Below are positions 1 to 5,904 of a stretch of DNA of 6,805 nt, piece by piece (positions within the stretch are counted from its first letter, which is position 1; the number at the start of each line of letters is the position of its first letter). The notes under the pieces are model-generated. The model made no database searches and was not told where the DNA came from. It worked only from the letters and a program-made list of their open reading frames with translations. The translations under genes were made by a program, and so were the position numbers. Origin of the DNA: an uncultured Formosa sp. (GTDB lineage: Bacteria; Bacteroidota; Bacteroidia; Flavobacteriales; Flavobacteriaceae); the NCBI GenBank assembly GCA_902516685.1, contig CABXZJ010000034.1, positions 1 to 6,805 of the forward strand, written 5' to 3'.

Positions 1-601
1 AGGTGTCATTCACCGAGGTTTTTCAACAAATGGAAAATCAAAATACAGGAATAATCCTGAATGGCAATTGGCTATTGAATTACAAACAAAATTTCCTGAT
101 TTACCGCTAATTAATGACCCTTCTCACATTACTGGAAAGCGGGACATGGTATTTGATGTTAGTCAAACAGCCTTAGATTTAAATTTTGATGGTTTGATGA
201 TTGAAACTCATATTAATCCAGATGCTGCTTGGAGTGATGCTGCACAGCAAATTACTCCTAAAACATTAATTCAATATACTAAAGATTTAAAAATCAGAAA
301 AGAAAGTACATCCGAGGCAGCTTATACTGATGAACTTAAAAAATTAAGAGCACAGATTGATGTAGTAGATAACCAATTATTAGAAATTTTAGGCAACCGT
401 ATGTTAGTCGCTGAAGCTATTGGAAAACTAAAAAAAGAAAAAAATGTTGCAGTTCTTCAAAGTAAACGTTGGAATGAAATTCTGGGAAAGATGGTTTTAG
501 AGGGTGAGCAACATAAATTAAGTGAGGAGTTTATTCTGAAACTATTTAAAGCTATTCACCAGGAATCCATAAATCACCAAAAACAAATTTTGAAAGATTA
601 A
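1..601 (+). CDS. Bifunctional DAHP synthase / chorismate mutase, 3' part (5' end outside window)
   Basis: The reading frame is already open at position 2 and runs to TAA at 599-601, giving 199 visible residues. The family is usually about 360 residues, so roughly 160 N-terminal residues are missing. The apparent TTG start at 68 is internal, because conserved synthase sequence (HRGFST, YRNNPEWQL) precedes it. Visible residues 1 to about 95 are the end of a type I-beta DAHP synthase barrel. They carry DPSH (H42), TGKRD, MIETH and WSDAAQQ, which supply the expected metal ligands His, Glu and Asp. This domain condenses phosphoenolpyruvate with erythrose 4-phosphate. After a linker, residues from about 112 form an AroQ-type helical chorismate mutase (chorismate to prephenate). 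R116, R133, K144, R156 and Q193 match E. coli R11, R28, K39, R51 and Q88. A C-terminal mutase is the Bacteroidetes arrangement, the reverse of Bacillus, and it makes prephenate feedback on the synthase plausible (inference). The enzyme is cytoplasmic. Confidence 0.95.
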   Translation, partial: GVIHRGFSTNGKSKYRNNPEWQLAIELQTKFPDLPLINDPSHITGKRDMVFDVSQTALDLNFDGLMIETHINPDAAWSDAAQQITPKTLIQYTKDLKIRKESTSEAAYTDELKKLRAQIDVVDNQLLEILGNRMLVAEAIGKLKKEKNVAVLQSKRWNEILGKMVLEGEQHKLSEEFILKLFKAIHQESINHQKQILKD

Positions 602-653
602 AAAGGTTTCAGAATCTAGATATCAAACAATAATAAAGTAATAGATATTATAA

Positions 654-661
654 TAAATTTG
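654..661 (+). promoter_or_regulatory. Candidate Bacteroidetes -7 element upstream of rsgA
   Basis: TAAATTTG is a perfect match to the Bacteroidetes primary-sigma -7 consensus TAnnTTTG. It lies in the 89-bp AT-rich gap between the DAHP synthase/mutase gene and rsgA. Transcription would begin near 666, leaving about 25 nt of leader before the ATG at 691. No TTG is found at the usual -33 spacing, and such matches arise by chance in AT-rich DNA. The gap contains no G+C-rich terminator hairpin, so read-through from the upstream gene is also possible. Confidence 0.3.
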
Positions 662-690
662 TTTCTTTGTTTTTATTATAATTGTTAAAT

Positions 691-1641
691 ATGACAGGAA
701 CAGTTTATAAATCTACTGGGAGTTGGTATAAAGTCAAGTGCTTTAGTGGCACTTTTTTTGAATGTCGTATTAAAGGAAAGTTTCGAATTAAAGGCATTAA
801 AAGTACTAATCCAATTTCTGTTGGAGATATTGTTGAATTTGATCTAGAGAAAAGCAATCATAGGAAAACAGGCGTAATTACCAATATTTACCCCCGTAAA
901 AATTATATAGTTAGAAAATCGGTAAATCTTTCTAAGCAAACACATATTATAGCCAGCAATATTGATCAGGTTTTTTTATTAGTCACAGTTGATAACCCAC
1001 CAACCTCTACTAGTTTCATTGATCGGTTTTTAGTTACTGCTGAAGCCTATGATATAAAAGCCATTTTACTTTTTAATAAAGTAGATCTTTTAAATGAAGT
1101 TACTACAAAAGTAGTTGATGATCTAGTACGAATTTATTCAAACATAGGATACGAATGCCTCAAGATATCTGCTAAAACTGGAAATAATTTATTTGCTGTT
1201 AAAGCTGAAATGAAGGGAAATACTAGTATGTTCTCTGGGCATTCAGGAGTTGGAAAATCTACATTAATTAATTCGATAGAATCTAAATTAAATCTCAAAA
1301 CAAAAGTGATATCAGAAATGCATCAACAAGGACAGCACACAACAACTTTTGCAGAAATGTTTGATTTGAGTTTTGGTGCCCGTATAATTGACACACCAGG
1401 GATTAAAGGCTTTGGGATAGTTGATATGGCATCTGAAGAGTTAGATCAATATTTTCCTGAACTATTTGCAGTTAAAACTGACTGTAAGTTTCATAATTGC
1501 AAACATTTGAATGAACCAAAATGTGCAGTTGAAGCTGCTGTTATTAAAGGCCAAATTGCACCCTCACGATACAACTCTTATTTGCAAATTATGAAAGATG
1601 AGAATATAAATTATCGAACTGATTCATACGATTCCAAGTGA
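691..1641 (+). CDS. rsgA: Ribosome small-subunit-dependent GTPase A (RsgA)
   Basis: RsgA is a circularly permuted GTPase that binds the 30S subunit late in assembly and checks the decoding centre. It works in the cytoplasm. The start is the ATG at 691, giving 316 residues and an N-terminus (MTGTVYKSTGSWY) typical of the family. The in-frame TTG at 682 would only add MLN. An OB-fold occupies about residues 1-65. The permuted G motifs follow in the expected order: G4 NKVD (129-132), G5 SAKTG (160-164), G1 GHSGVGKST (183-191, with K189 as the P-loop lysine), a QHTTT switch segment, and G3 DTPG (234-237). A C-terminal zinc site C265-x4-C270-x-H272-x5-C278 has the family's CxxxxCxHxxxxxC spacing. 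All key residues are intact. The last four bases overlap the dtd start, so the two genes are probably translationally coupled. Confidence 0.97.
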   Translation: MTGTVYKSTGSWYKVKCFSGTFFECRIKGKFRIKGIKSTNPISVGDIVEFDLEKSNHRKTGVITNIYPRKNYIVRKSVNLSKQTHIIASNIDQVFLLVTVDNPPTSTSFIDRFLVTAEAYDIKAILLFNKVDLLNEVTTKVVDDLVRIYSNIGYECLKISAKTGNNLFAVKAEMKGNTSMFSGHSGVGKSTLINSIESKLNLKTKVISEMHQQGQHTTTFAEMFDLSFGARIIDTPGIKGFGIVDMASEELDQYFPELFAVKTDCKFHNCKHLNEPKCAVEAAVIKGQIAPSRYNSYLQIMKDENINYRTDSYDSK

Positions 1642-2090
1642 AGGTAGTTATCCAAAGAGTTTCCAAGGCAAGTGTGCTAGTTAAGGGAAAGGTTGAGGGA
1701 CAAATTAAATTTGGTCTTTTGATTTTTTTGGGTGTTAGCTCAGAAGATAATATTGATGATATTCATTGGCTTACTAATAAAATTAGTAATCTACGTATTT
1801 TTAACAATAAAGAAGGTATTATGAATCTTTCAATAAAAGATAAGAAAGGTGAGGTGCTGGTTATTAGTCAGTTTACACTTTATGCGAAAACTAAGAGAGG
1901 TAATCGTCCAAGTTACATTAAAGCAGCAAAACCTAAGTTAGCTATATTGCTTTATAGTGAATTTATCAAGATATTAAAACAAAATTTAGGTAGAGAAATT
2001 CAAACTGGTGTTTTTGGTGCAAATATGAAGGTCAACCTTGTTAATGATGGTCCAGTAACATTAATCATTGATAGTAAAAACCGTCAGTAA
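1638..2090 (+). CDS. dtd: D-aminoacyl-tRNA deacylase (Dtd)
   Basis: Dtd hydrolyses D-amino acids, and mis-attached glycine, from tRNA. It protects translation from D-Tyr and similar residues. The start is GTG at 1638, inside a GTGA overlap with the rsgA stop codon. It gives the standard 150-residue length and the usual MKVVIQRVSKASV opening. The two signature motifs are present: SQFTLYA beginning at S77, and NDGPVT with G138-P139, the Gly-cisPro pair that reaches into the active site of the partner subunit and rejects L-amino acids. The GVFGANM stretch just before it is also typical. The protein should be a cytoplasmic homodimer that acts through RNA and needs no catalytic side chain (family knowledge). 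Expression probably depends on rsgA translation, because no Shine-Dalgarno sequence or separate promoter is evident. Confidence 0.97.
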   Translation: MKVVIQRVSKASVLVKGKVEGQIKFGLLIFLGVSSEDNIDDIHWLTNKISNLRIFNNKEGIMNLSIKDKKGEVLVISQFTLYAKTKRGNRPSYIKAAKPKLAILLYSEFIKILKQNLGREIQTGVFGANMKVNLVNDGPVTLIIDSKNRQ

Positions 2091-2095
2091 TTTAA

Positions 2096-2126
2096 TTTGA
2101 AATCAGATTCACATTTTATAAATTAG
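2096..2126 (+). promoter_or_regulatory. Candidate promoter for the mazG-like gene and aroA
   Basis: In the 57-bp gap after dtd, TTTG (2096-2099) is followed after 19 bp by TAAATTAG (2119-2126). This matches the Bacteroidetes pattern TTG-N17-23-TAnnTTTG with one mismatch in the -7 box. Transcription would start near 2131, about 16 nt before the ATG at 2148. The gap has no terminator-like hairpin, so dtd read-through remains possible. The call rests on a short match in AT-rich DNA. Confidence 0.33.
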
Positions 2127-2147
2127 TATTAAGTAAAATCATTAATA

Positions 2148-2474
2148 ATGAATATTAAAAATGCACAAAAAAAAGTTGACAAATGGATTAGAGTACACGG
2201 GGTTCGATACTTTGATGAGTTGACCAATATGGCCCAACTTACAGAAGAAGTTGGAGAGGTAGCGCGTATTATTGCAAGGCGCTATGGTGAGCAAAGCGAA
2301 AAAAAAAGTGACAAAAACAAAGATTTAGGGGAAGAACTAGCTGACGTTCTTTTTGTAGTTTTTTGTTTGGCTAATCAAACTGGTATCAATTTGCAAACTG
2401 CATTTGATAAAAAATTAAATATTAAAACTAAACGTGATCATGAACGTCATCATGCTAATAACAAGTTGAAATAA
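2148..2474 (+). CDS. MazG-like nucleotide pyrophosphohydrolase
   Basis: This is a small all-alpha NTP pyrophosphohydrolase of 108 residues, of the single-domain MazG-like kind. Such enzymes cleave (d)NTPs to NMP and pyrophosphate using Mg2+, and most are thought to remove non-canonical nucleotides. The metal-binding signature is visible as E34xxE37 (in LTEEVGEVAR) and E63xxD66 (in GEELADVLF), the EXXE-n-EXXD pattern of the superfamily. The second helix LADVLFVVFCLANQTGI is also typical. The C-terminus is rich in His, Arg and Lys. The ATG at 2148 follows an A/T-rich segment and leaves no conserved sequence upstream. The stop lies 2 bp before aroA, so the two genes are almost certainly co-transcribed. 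The true substrate cannot be read from the sequence. Position next to dtd and aroA is, as I recall, common in flavobacteria and says little about substrate. Nine consecutive A bases at 2299-2307 encode part of EKKS in a lysine-rich loop. Confidence 0.9.
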   Translation: MNIKNAQKKVDKWIRVHGVRYFDELTNMAQLTEEVGEVARIIARRYGEQSEKKSDKNKDLGEELADVLFVVFCLANQTGINLQTAFDKKLNIKTKRDHERHHANNKLK

Positions 2475-2476
2475 TT

Positions 2477-3724
2477 GTGCGTATTTTTTTAAAGAAAACT
2501 AAAATTAATAAATCAAATGAACTTAAGATTTCAGGTTCAAAAAGCGAAACAAATCGCGTCTTGCTGTTACAGGCTATTTACAAGGGGATAAAAATCAAGA
2601 ATCTATCCAATTCAGATGATAGCAAACTAATGAGAAGAGCTTTACTTTCAAAATCTTCTACCATTGATGTACATCACGCAGGAACAGCAATGCGATTTTT
2701 AACAGCTTATTTTTCTATTAAAAAGGGTCAAAAAACATTACTCTTAGGCTCTAAACGCATGCATGAGCGTCCAATAAAAATATTAGTAGATGCATTAAAG
2801 TCTTTGGGCGCGAATATTAAATATACAAATATTAAGGGCTATCCTCCACTTCTGATAGATGGAATGGATTTCAATAAAAATAGGGTAAGTTTAAAAGCTA
2901 ATATTAGCAGCCAATATATCTCCGCTCTTCTACTTATCGCACCTGCTTTGAAAGATGGTTTAGAATTACATCTTGAGGGAAAAATCACTTCCCTTCCTTA
3001 TATAGAAATGACTTTAGCACTATTAAATGAGATCGGTATATGTACGAACTTTGAGTCTAACATAATTAAAGTTCGACCATTAAAAAAAGAAATTTTAAAA
3101 ACATTTAATGTAGAGTCTGATTGGTCCTCTGCGTCTTATTTCTATAGCATTGTTGCTTTAAGTCCCATTGGTACCCAAATTAAACTCTCGGCATATAAAT
3201 CAAATAGTTTACAAGGCGATGCTATTTTGAGCTCAATTTATAGTCACTTAGGGATAAAGACTACATTTACTGGTAGCATATTGGAGATAACAAAAATAAG
3301 CAACTCTTATACAAAGTTTTTAAATTTGGATTTAGCCAATAGCCCAGATATTGCTCAAACAATTGCAGTAAGCTGTTTAGGGCTTAACATCCCTTGCAAA
3401 TTGACAGGTCTAAGCACTTTAAAAATTAAAGAAACCGATCGCTTGGTAGCTCTTCAAAATGAAATTAAAAAATTTGGTGCAGATGTTAAAATTACCAATA
3501 ACAGTCTAAATCTGTATCCAGTACAAAGTTTTAATAATGATGTTCAAATATCAACATATAATGACCACAGAATGGCTATGGCTTTTGCTACAATTGCAAT
3601 TAAAACTGATTTATTCATAGAAGACCCTGACATAGTTTCAAAATCATATCCAAATTTTTGGAAAGACTTAAAGACTTTAGGGTTTGATATACAACAAATT
3701 GAAAATAAACGAATATTTACTTGA
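2477..3724 (+). CDS. aroA: 3-phosphoshikimate 1-carboxyvinyltransferase (EPSP synthase)
   Basis: AroA transfers the enolpyruvyl group of phosphoenolpyruvate to shikimate 3-phosphate. This is the sixth step of the shikimate pathway and takes place in the cytoplasm. The protein has 415 residues, close to the usual 410-430. The start is GTG at 2477, 2 bp after the mazG-like stop. It places SGSKSETNR at K22, S23 and R27, the same numbering as E. coli. Other active-site matches are G69 and R73 in HHAGTAMR (E. coli G96, R100), R98 in HERPI (R124), S145-Q146 in SSQYIS (S170-Q171), D291 in SPDIAQ (D313), E319 and R322 in KETDR (E341, R344), H364-R365 in NDHRMA (H385-R386) and K389 in SKSYPN (K411). 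Two neighbouring residues differ from E. coli: N94 becomes H67 and P101 becomes F74. Both halves of the two-domain fold appear complete. Confidence 0.97.
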   Translation: MRIFLKKTKINKSNELKISGSKSETNRVLLLQAIYKGIKIKNLSNSDDSKLMRRALLSKSSTIDVHHAGTAMRFLTAYFSIKKGQKTLLLGSKRMHERPIKILVDALKSLGANIKYTNIKGYPPLLIDGMDFNKNRVSLKANISSQYISALLLIAPALKDGLELHLEGKITSLPYIEMTLALLNEIGICTNFESNIIKVRPLKKEILKTFNVESDWSSASYFYSIVALSPIGTQIKLSAYKSNSLQGDAILSSIYSHLGIKTTFTGSILEITKISNSYTKFLNLDLANSPDIAQTIAVSCLGLNIPCKLTGLSTLKIKETDRLVALQNEIKKFGADVKITNNSLNLYPVQSFNNDVQISTYNDHRMAMAFATIAIKTDLFIEDPDIVSKSYPNFWKDLKTLGFDIQQIENKRIFT

Positions 3725-3752
3725 CTTCGGCTATGTGGTAATTGTATATTTA
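3721..3752 (+). promoter_or_regulatory. Candidate queA promoter
   Basis: TTG (3721-3723, at the aroA stop codon) is followed after 21 bp by TATATTTA (3745-3752). This fits the Bacteroidetes pattern TTG-N17-23-TAnnTTTG with one mismatch in the last base. Transcription would start near 3757, about 18 nt before the queA ATG. An inverted repeat overlaps the -7 box and is listed separately. The support is a short consensus match only. Confidence 0.33.
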
Positions 3753-3756
3753 CCAC
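3735..3756. repeat. Inverted repeat in the aroA-queA gap, possible operator
   Basis: The arms GTGGTAA (3735-3741) and TTACCAC (3750-3756) are exact inverted repeats around an 8-base AT-rich centre. The spacing of arm centres is 15 bp, about one and a half helical turns. No T-run follows on either strand, so it is a poor intrinsic terminator. It overlaps the candidate queA -7 element, which would suit an operator, or it could fold as a weak hairpin in the mRNA leader. No regulator is identified. Confidence 0.45.
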
Positions 3757-3774
3757 TTGTAAAAATAATAAATC

Positions 3775-4824
3775 ATGAAATTATCCCATTTTAGTTTCGA
3801 GTTACCAGAAGAATTTTTAGCAGAATACCCTTCTGAACAAAGAGATGAAGCTCGTTTGATGGTTTTAAACAGAGAAAAGCAAACTATAGAGCACAAGCAA
3901 TTTAAAGACCTTATTAATTATTTTGATGAGGACGATGTAATGGTACTTAATAACACTAAAGTCTTTCCGGCTAGATTATTTGGAAATAAAGAGAAAACAG
4001 GGGCACGAATAGAAGTTTTTTTATTGCGTGAGCTAAATTCAGAGCAACGCTTGTGGGACGTACTAGTAGATCCTGCTCGAAAGATTAGAATTGGAAATAA
4101 ACTTTATTTTGGAGAGGACGAAAGTCTAGTAGCCGAAGTTATAGACAATACGACTTCAAGAGGAAGGACTTTAAGATTTTTATTTGATGGGTCATATGAT
4201 GAATTTAGGTCAAAGTTAAATGAACTTGGCCAGACTCCTTTACCAAAATATATTAAAAGGGATGTTGAACCTGAAGACGAAATTCGTTATCAAACCATTT
4301 ATGCAAAAAATGAGGGAGCAGTAGCAGCTCCGACGGCTGGTCTTCATTTTTCAAAACATTTACTTAAACGCCTTGAAATTAAAGGAATCAATTTTGCTGA
4401 GGTTACGCTTCATGTTGGATTAGGAACCTTCAATCCAGTTGAAGTTGAAGACTTATCAAAACACAAAATGGACAGTGAAGAAATTATTATTGATACAAAT
4501 GCAACAAAATCTATAAATTTAGCTTTGAAAGAAAAGCGTAAAATTTGTGCTGTTGGTACAACTGTTATGCGTTCTATTGAAAGCTCAGTTTCATCAAGCG
4601 GTACCTTGAACGATTATTCAGGATGGACAAATAAATTTATTTTTCCACCTTATGATTTTTCAATTGCTAATTGTATGATTACTAATTTCCATACCCCTAA
4701 ATCGACCCTTTTGATGATGACGGCGGCTTTTGGTGGTTATGATTTCATCATGAAAGCTTACGAAGAAGCAGTAAAGGAAAAATATAAGTTTTATAGCTAT
4801 GGAGATGCTATGCTAATTCTGTAA
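3775..4824 (+). CDS. queA: S-adenosylmethionine:tRNA ribosyltransferase-isomerase (QueA)
   Basis: QueA transfers and isomerises the ribosyl part of S-adenosylmethionine onto 7-aminomethyl-7-deazaguanine at position 34 of tRNAs with GUN anticodons. This forms epoxyqueuosine, the step before queuosine. The protein has 349 residues, within the family range of about 340-360. It begins at ATG 3775 with the usual [19 protein letters not shown] and [11 protein letters not shown]. Conserved blocks appear in order: [12 protein letters not shown] (from N59), [10 protein letters not shown] (from V183), [12 protein letters not shown] (from T211), GTTVMRSIE (from G261), [12 protein letters not shown] (from N304), and a C-terminal YGDAMLIL. 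The A-rich, Shine-Dalgarno-free stretch before the ATG suits Bacteroidetes translation initiation. Other queuosine genes (queC, D, E, F, tgt, queG/queH) are not in the window. A terminator follows directly. The enzyme is cytoplasmic. Confidence 0.97.
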   Translation: MKLSHFSFELPEEFLAEYPSEQRDEARLMVLNREKQTIEHKQFKDLINYFDEDDVMVLNNTKVFPARLFGNKEKTGARIEVFLLRELNSEQRLWDVLVDPARKIRIGNKLYFGEDESLVAEVIDNTTSRGRTLRFLFDGSYDEFRSKLNELGQTPLPKYIKRDVEPEDEIRYQTIYAKNEGAVAAPTAGLHFSKHLLKRLEIKGINFAEVTLHVGLGTFNPVEVEDLSKHKMDSEEIIIDTNATKSINLALKEKRKICAVGTTVMRSIESSVSSSGTLNDYSGWTNKFIFPPYDFSIANCMITNFHTPKSTLLMMTAAFGGYDFIMKAYEEAVKEKYKFYSYGDAMLIL

Positions 4825-4830
4825 AAATAT

Positions 4831-4858
4831 AAAGCCTCGTTAAGAGGCTTTTTCATTT
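4831..4858 (+). terminator. Intrinsic terminator between queA and rlmN
   Basis: The arms AAAGCCTC (4831-4838) and GAGGCTTT (4844-4851) pair perfectly over 8 bp around the 5-base loop GTTAA. The 3' arm runs into a short T-rich tail, with five T bases at 4849-4853, then C, A and TTT. This is a classic Rho-independent signal, placed 6 bp after the queA stop. Its tail ends 4 bp before the GTG of rlmN, so rlmN either depends on read-through or is initiated from an unusually placed promoter. On the opposite strand the hairpin is followed by a less regular T/A tail. Confidence 0.85.
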
Positions 4859-4861
4859 GTT

Positions 4862-5902
4862 GTGAAATCATTTAAAAAAGATATTAGAGCACTTTCAAAA
4901 GAAGATTTGATGACCTTCTTTACAAACCATTCCTGTAAAGCATTTAGGGGCAAACAAGTTTATGAATGGCTTTGGAAAAAAGGAGTTCATCGCTTTGAAG
5001 ATATGACCAATATCTCAAAATACAATAGAGAGCTTTTAGAAGAATCTTTTATAATTAACCACATACAGGTTCACAATATGCAACGCAGTAGTGATGGAAC
5101 TATAAAAAATGCTGTACGCCTTCACGATGGACTAATTGTAGAATCTGTTTTAATTCCTTCAGCCAACAGAACTACAGCATGTGTGTCTTCACAAGTAGGG
5201 TGTAGTTTAGATTGTAAATTTTGTGCAACTTCAAGATTGAAACGTATGCGTAATTTAAATTCAGATGAGATTTATGATCAAGTCATGGCTATTAATAAAC
5301 AAAGTCGCCTTTATTATGATAAAAAGCTAACAAATATTGTATTTATGGGAATGGGCGAGCCGCTAATGAACTACAATAATGTTTTAAAAGCTATTAAAAA
5401 AATCACATCTGATGAAGGTTTAGGGATGTCTCCAAAGCGTATTGTAGTTTCAACCTCAGGAATTCCAAAAATGATTAAAAAAATGGCAGAAAACAATGTG
5501 AAATTTAATCTTGCAGTCTCTTTACACTCAGCAATAGATGAAGTTCGCAGTCAAATAATGCCTTTTAATGAAACCTTCCCATTAAAAGATTTACGCGAAG
5601 CCTTACAGTTTTGGTATAATAAAACCAAAAGAAGAATTACTTATGAGTACATTGTTTGGGAAGGAATAAATGATAAAACTAAGGACATTCTAGCATTAAT
5701 TGATTTTTGTAAATTCGCCCCAAGTAAAGTTAATCTTATTGAATATAATCCAATTGAAGATGGTGAGTTTCAACAAGGTAAACCCCAAGTAATTGCGCAA
5801 TATGTTTCAATGTTGGAAGCCAAAAAAATTACTGTTACAGTCCGCCGTTCAAGAGGAAAAGACATCGATGCAGCTTGTGGTCAACTGGCCAATAAATCCT
5901 AA
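4862..5902 (+). CDS. rlmN: Dual-specificity 23S rRNA/tRNA adenine-C2 methyltransferase (RlmN)
   Basis: RlmN is a radical-SAM enzyme that methylates C2 of A2503 in 23S rRNA and of A37 in some tRNAs, through a methyl-cysteine intermediate. Its 346 residues are somewhat shorter than E. coli RlmN (384). An N-terminal accessory domain (about 1-95, with AFRGKQVYEWLW) precedes the radical-SAM barrel. The 4Fe-4S motif is C114-x3-C118-x2-C121. C107 in ACVSSQVGC and C339 in AACGQL correspond to E. coli C118 and C355, the second being the residue that carries the methyl group. GMGEP at 163-167 is the SAM-binding element. The start is GTG at 4862. An in-frame stop at 4841-4843 blocks longer versions, and the next ATG (4910) would remove the conserved KDIRALSKEDL segment. 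A terminator lies immediately upstream, and the convergent reductase gene ends 2 bp downstream. Confidence 0.96.
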   Translation: MKSFKKDIRALSKEDLMTFFTNHSCKAFRGKQVYEWLWKKGVHRFEDMTNISKYNRELLEESFIINHIQVHNMQRSSDGTIKNAVRLHDGLIVESVLIPSANRTTACVSSQVGCSLDCKFCATSRLKRMRNLNSDEIYDQVMAINKQSRLYYDKKLTNIVFMGMGEPLMNYNNVLKAIKKITSDEGLGMSPKRIVVSTSGIPKMIKKMAENNVKFNLAVSLHSAIDEVRSQIMPFNETFPLKDLREALQFWYNKTKRRITYEYIVWEGINDKTKDILALIDFCKFAPSKVNLIEYNPIEDGEFQQGKPQVIAQYVSMLEAKKITVTVRRSRGKDIDAACGQLANKS

Positions 5903-5904
5903 GG

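Noticed and set aside
68..70. TTG at 68 as the start of the first gene
   Set aside because: Conserved DAHP synthase sequence is read in the same frame from position 2, so the gene continues beyond the left edge.
682..690. TTG at 682 as the rsgA start
   Set aside because: The ATG at 691 gives the family-typical N-terminus. The upstream three residues MLN add nothing conserved.
602..690. AT-only repeats (ATAATAAA at 630-637 and 650-657, with an inverted copy TTTATTAT at 672-679) as a terminator or regulatory structure
   Set aside because: The pairing has no G or C and the region is low-complexity, so a stable hairpin is unlikely and chance repetition explains it.
3544..3756. 70-codon open frame on the minus strand
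   Set aside because: It lies almost wholly antisense to the 3' end of aroA, whose frame is full of conserved active-site residues (NDHR, SKSYPN). Its translation resembles no family I recognise, and it has no convincing start context.
3725..3774. preQ1 riboswitch upstream of queA
   Set aside because: The gap is 50 bp, with one simple inverted repeat. I see no C-rich loop and A-rich tail arrangement of a preQ1 aptamer, and the arms do not sequester the start codon.
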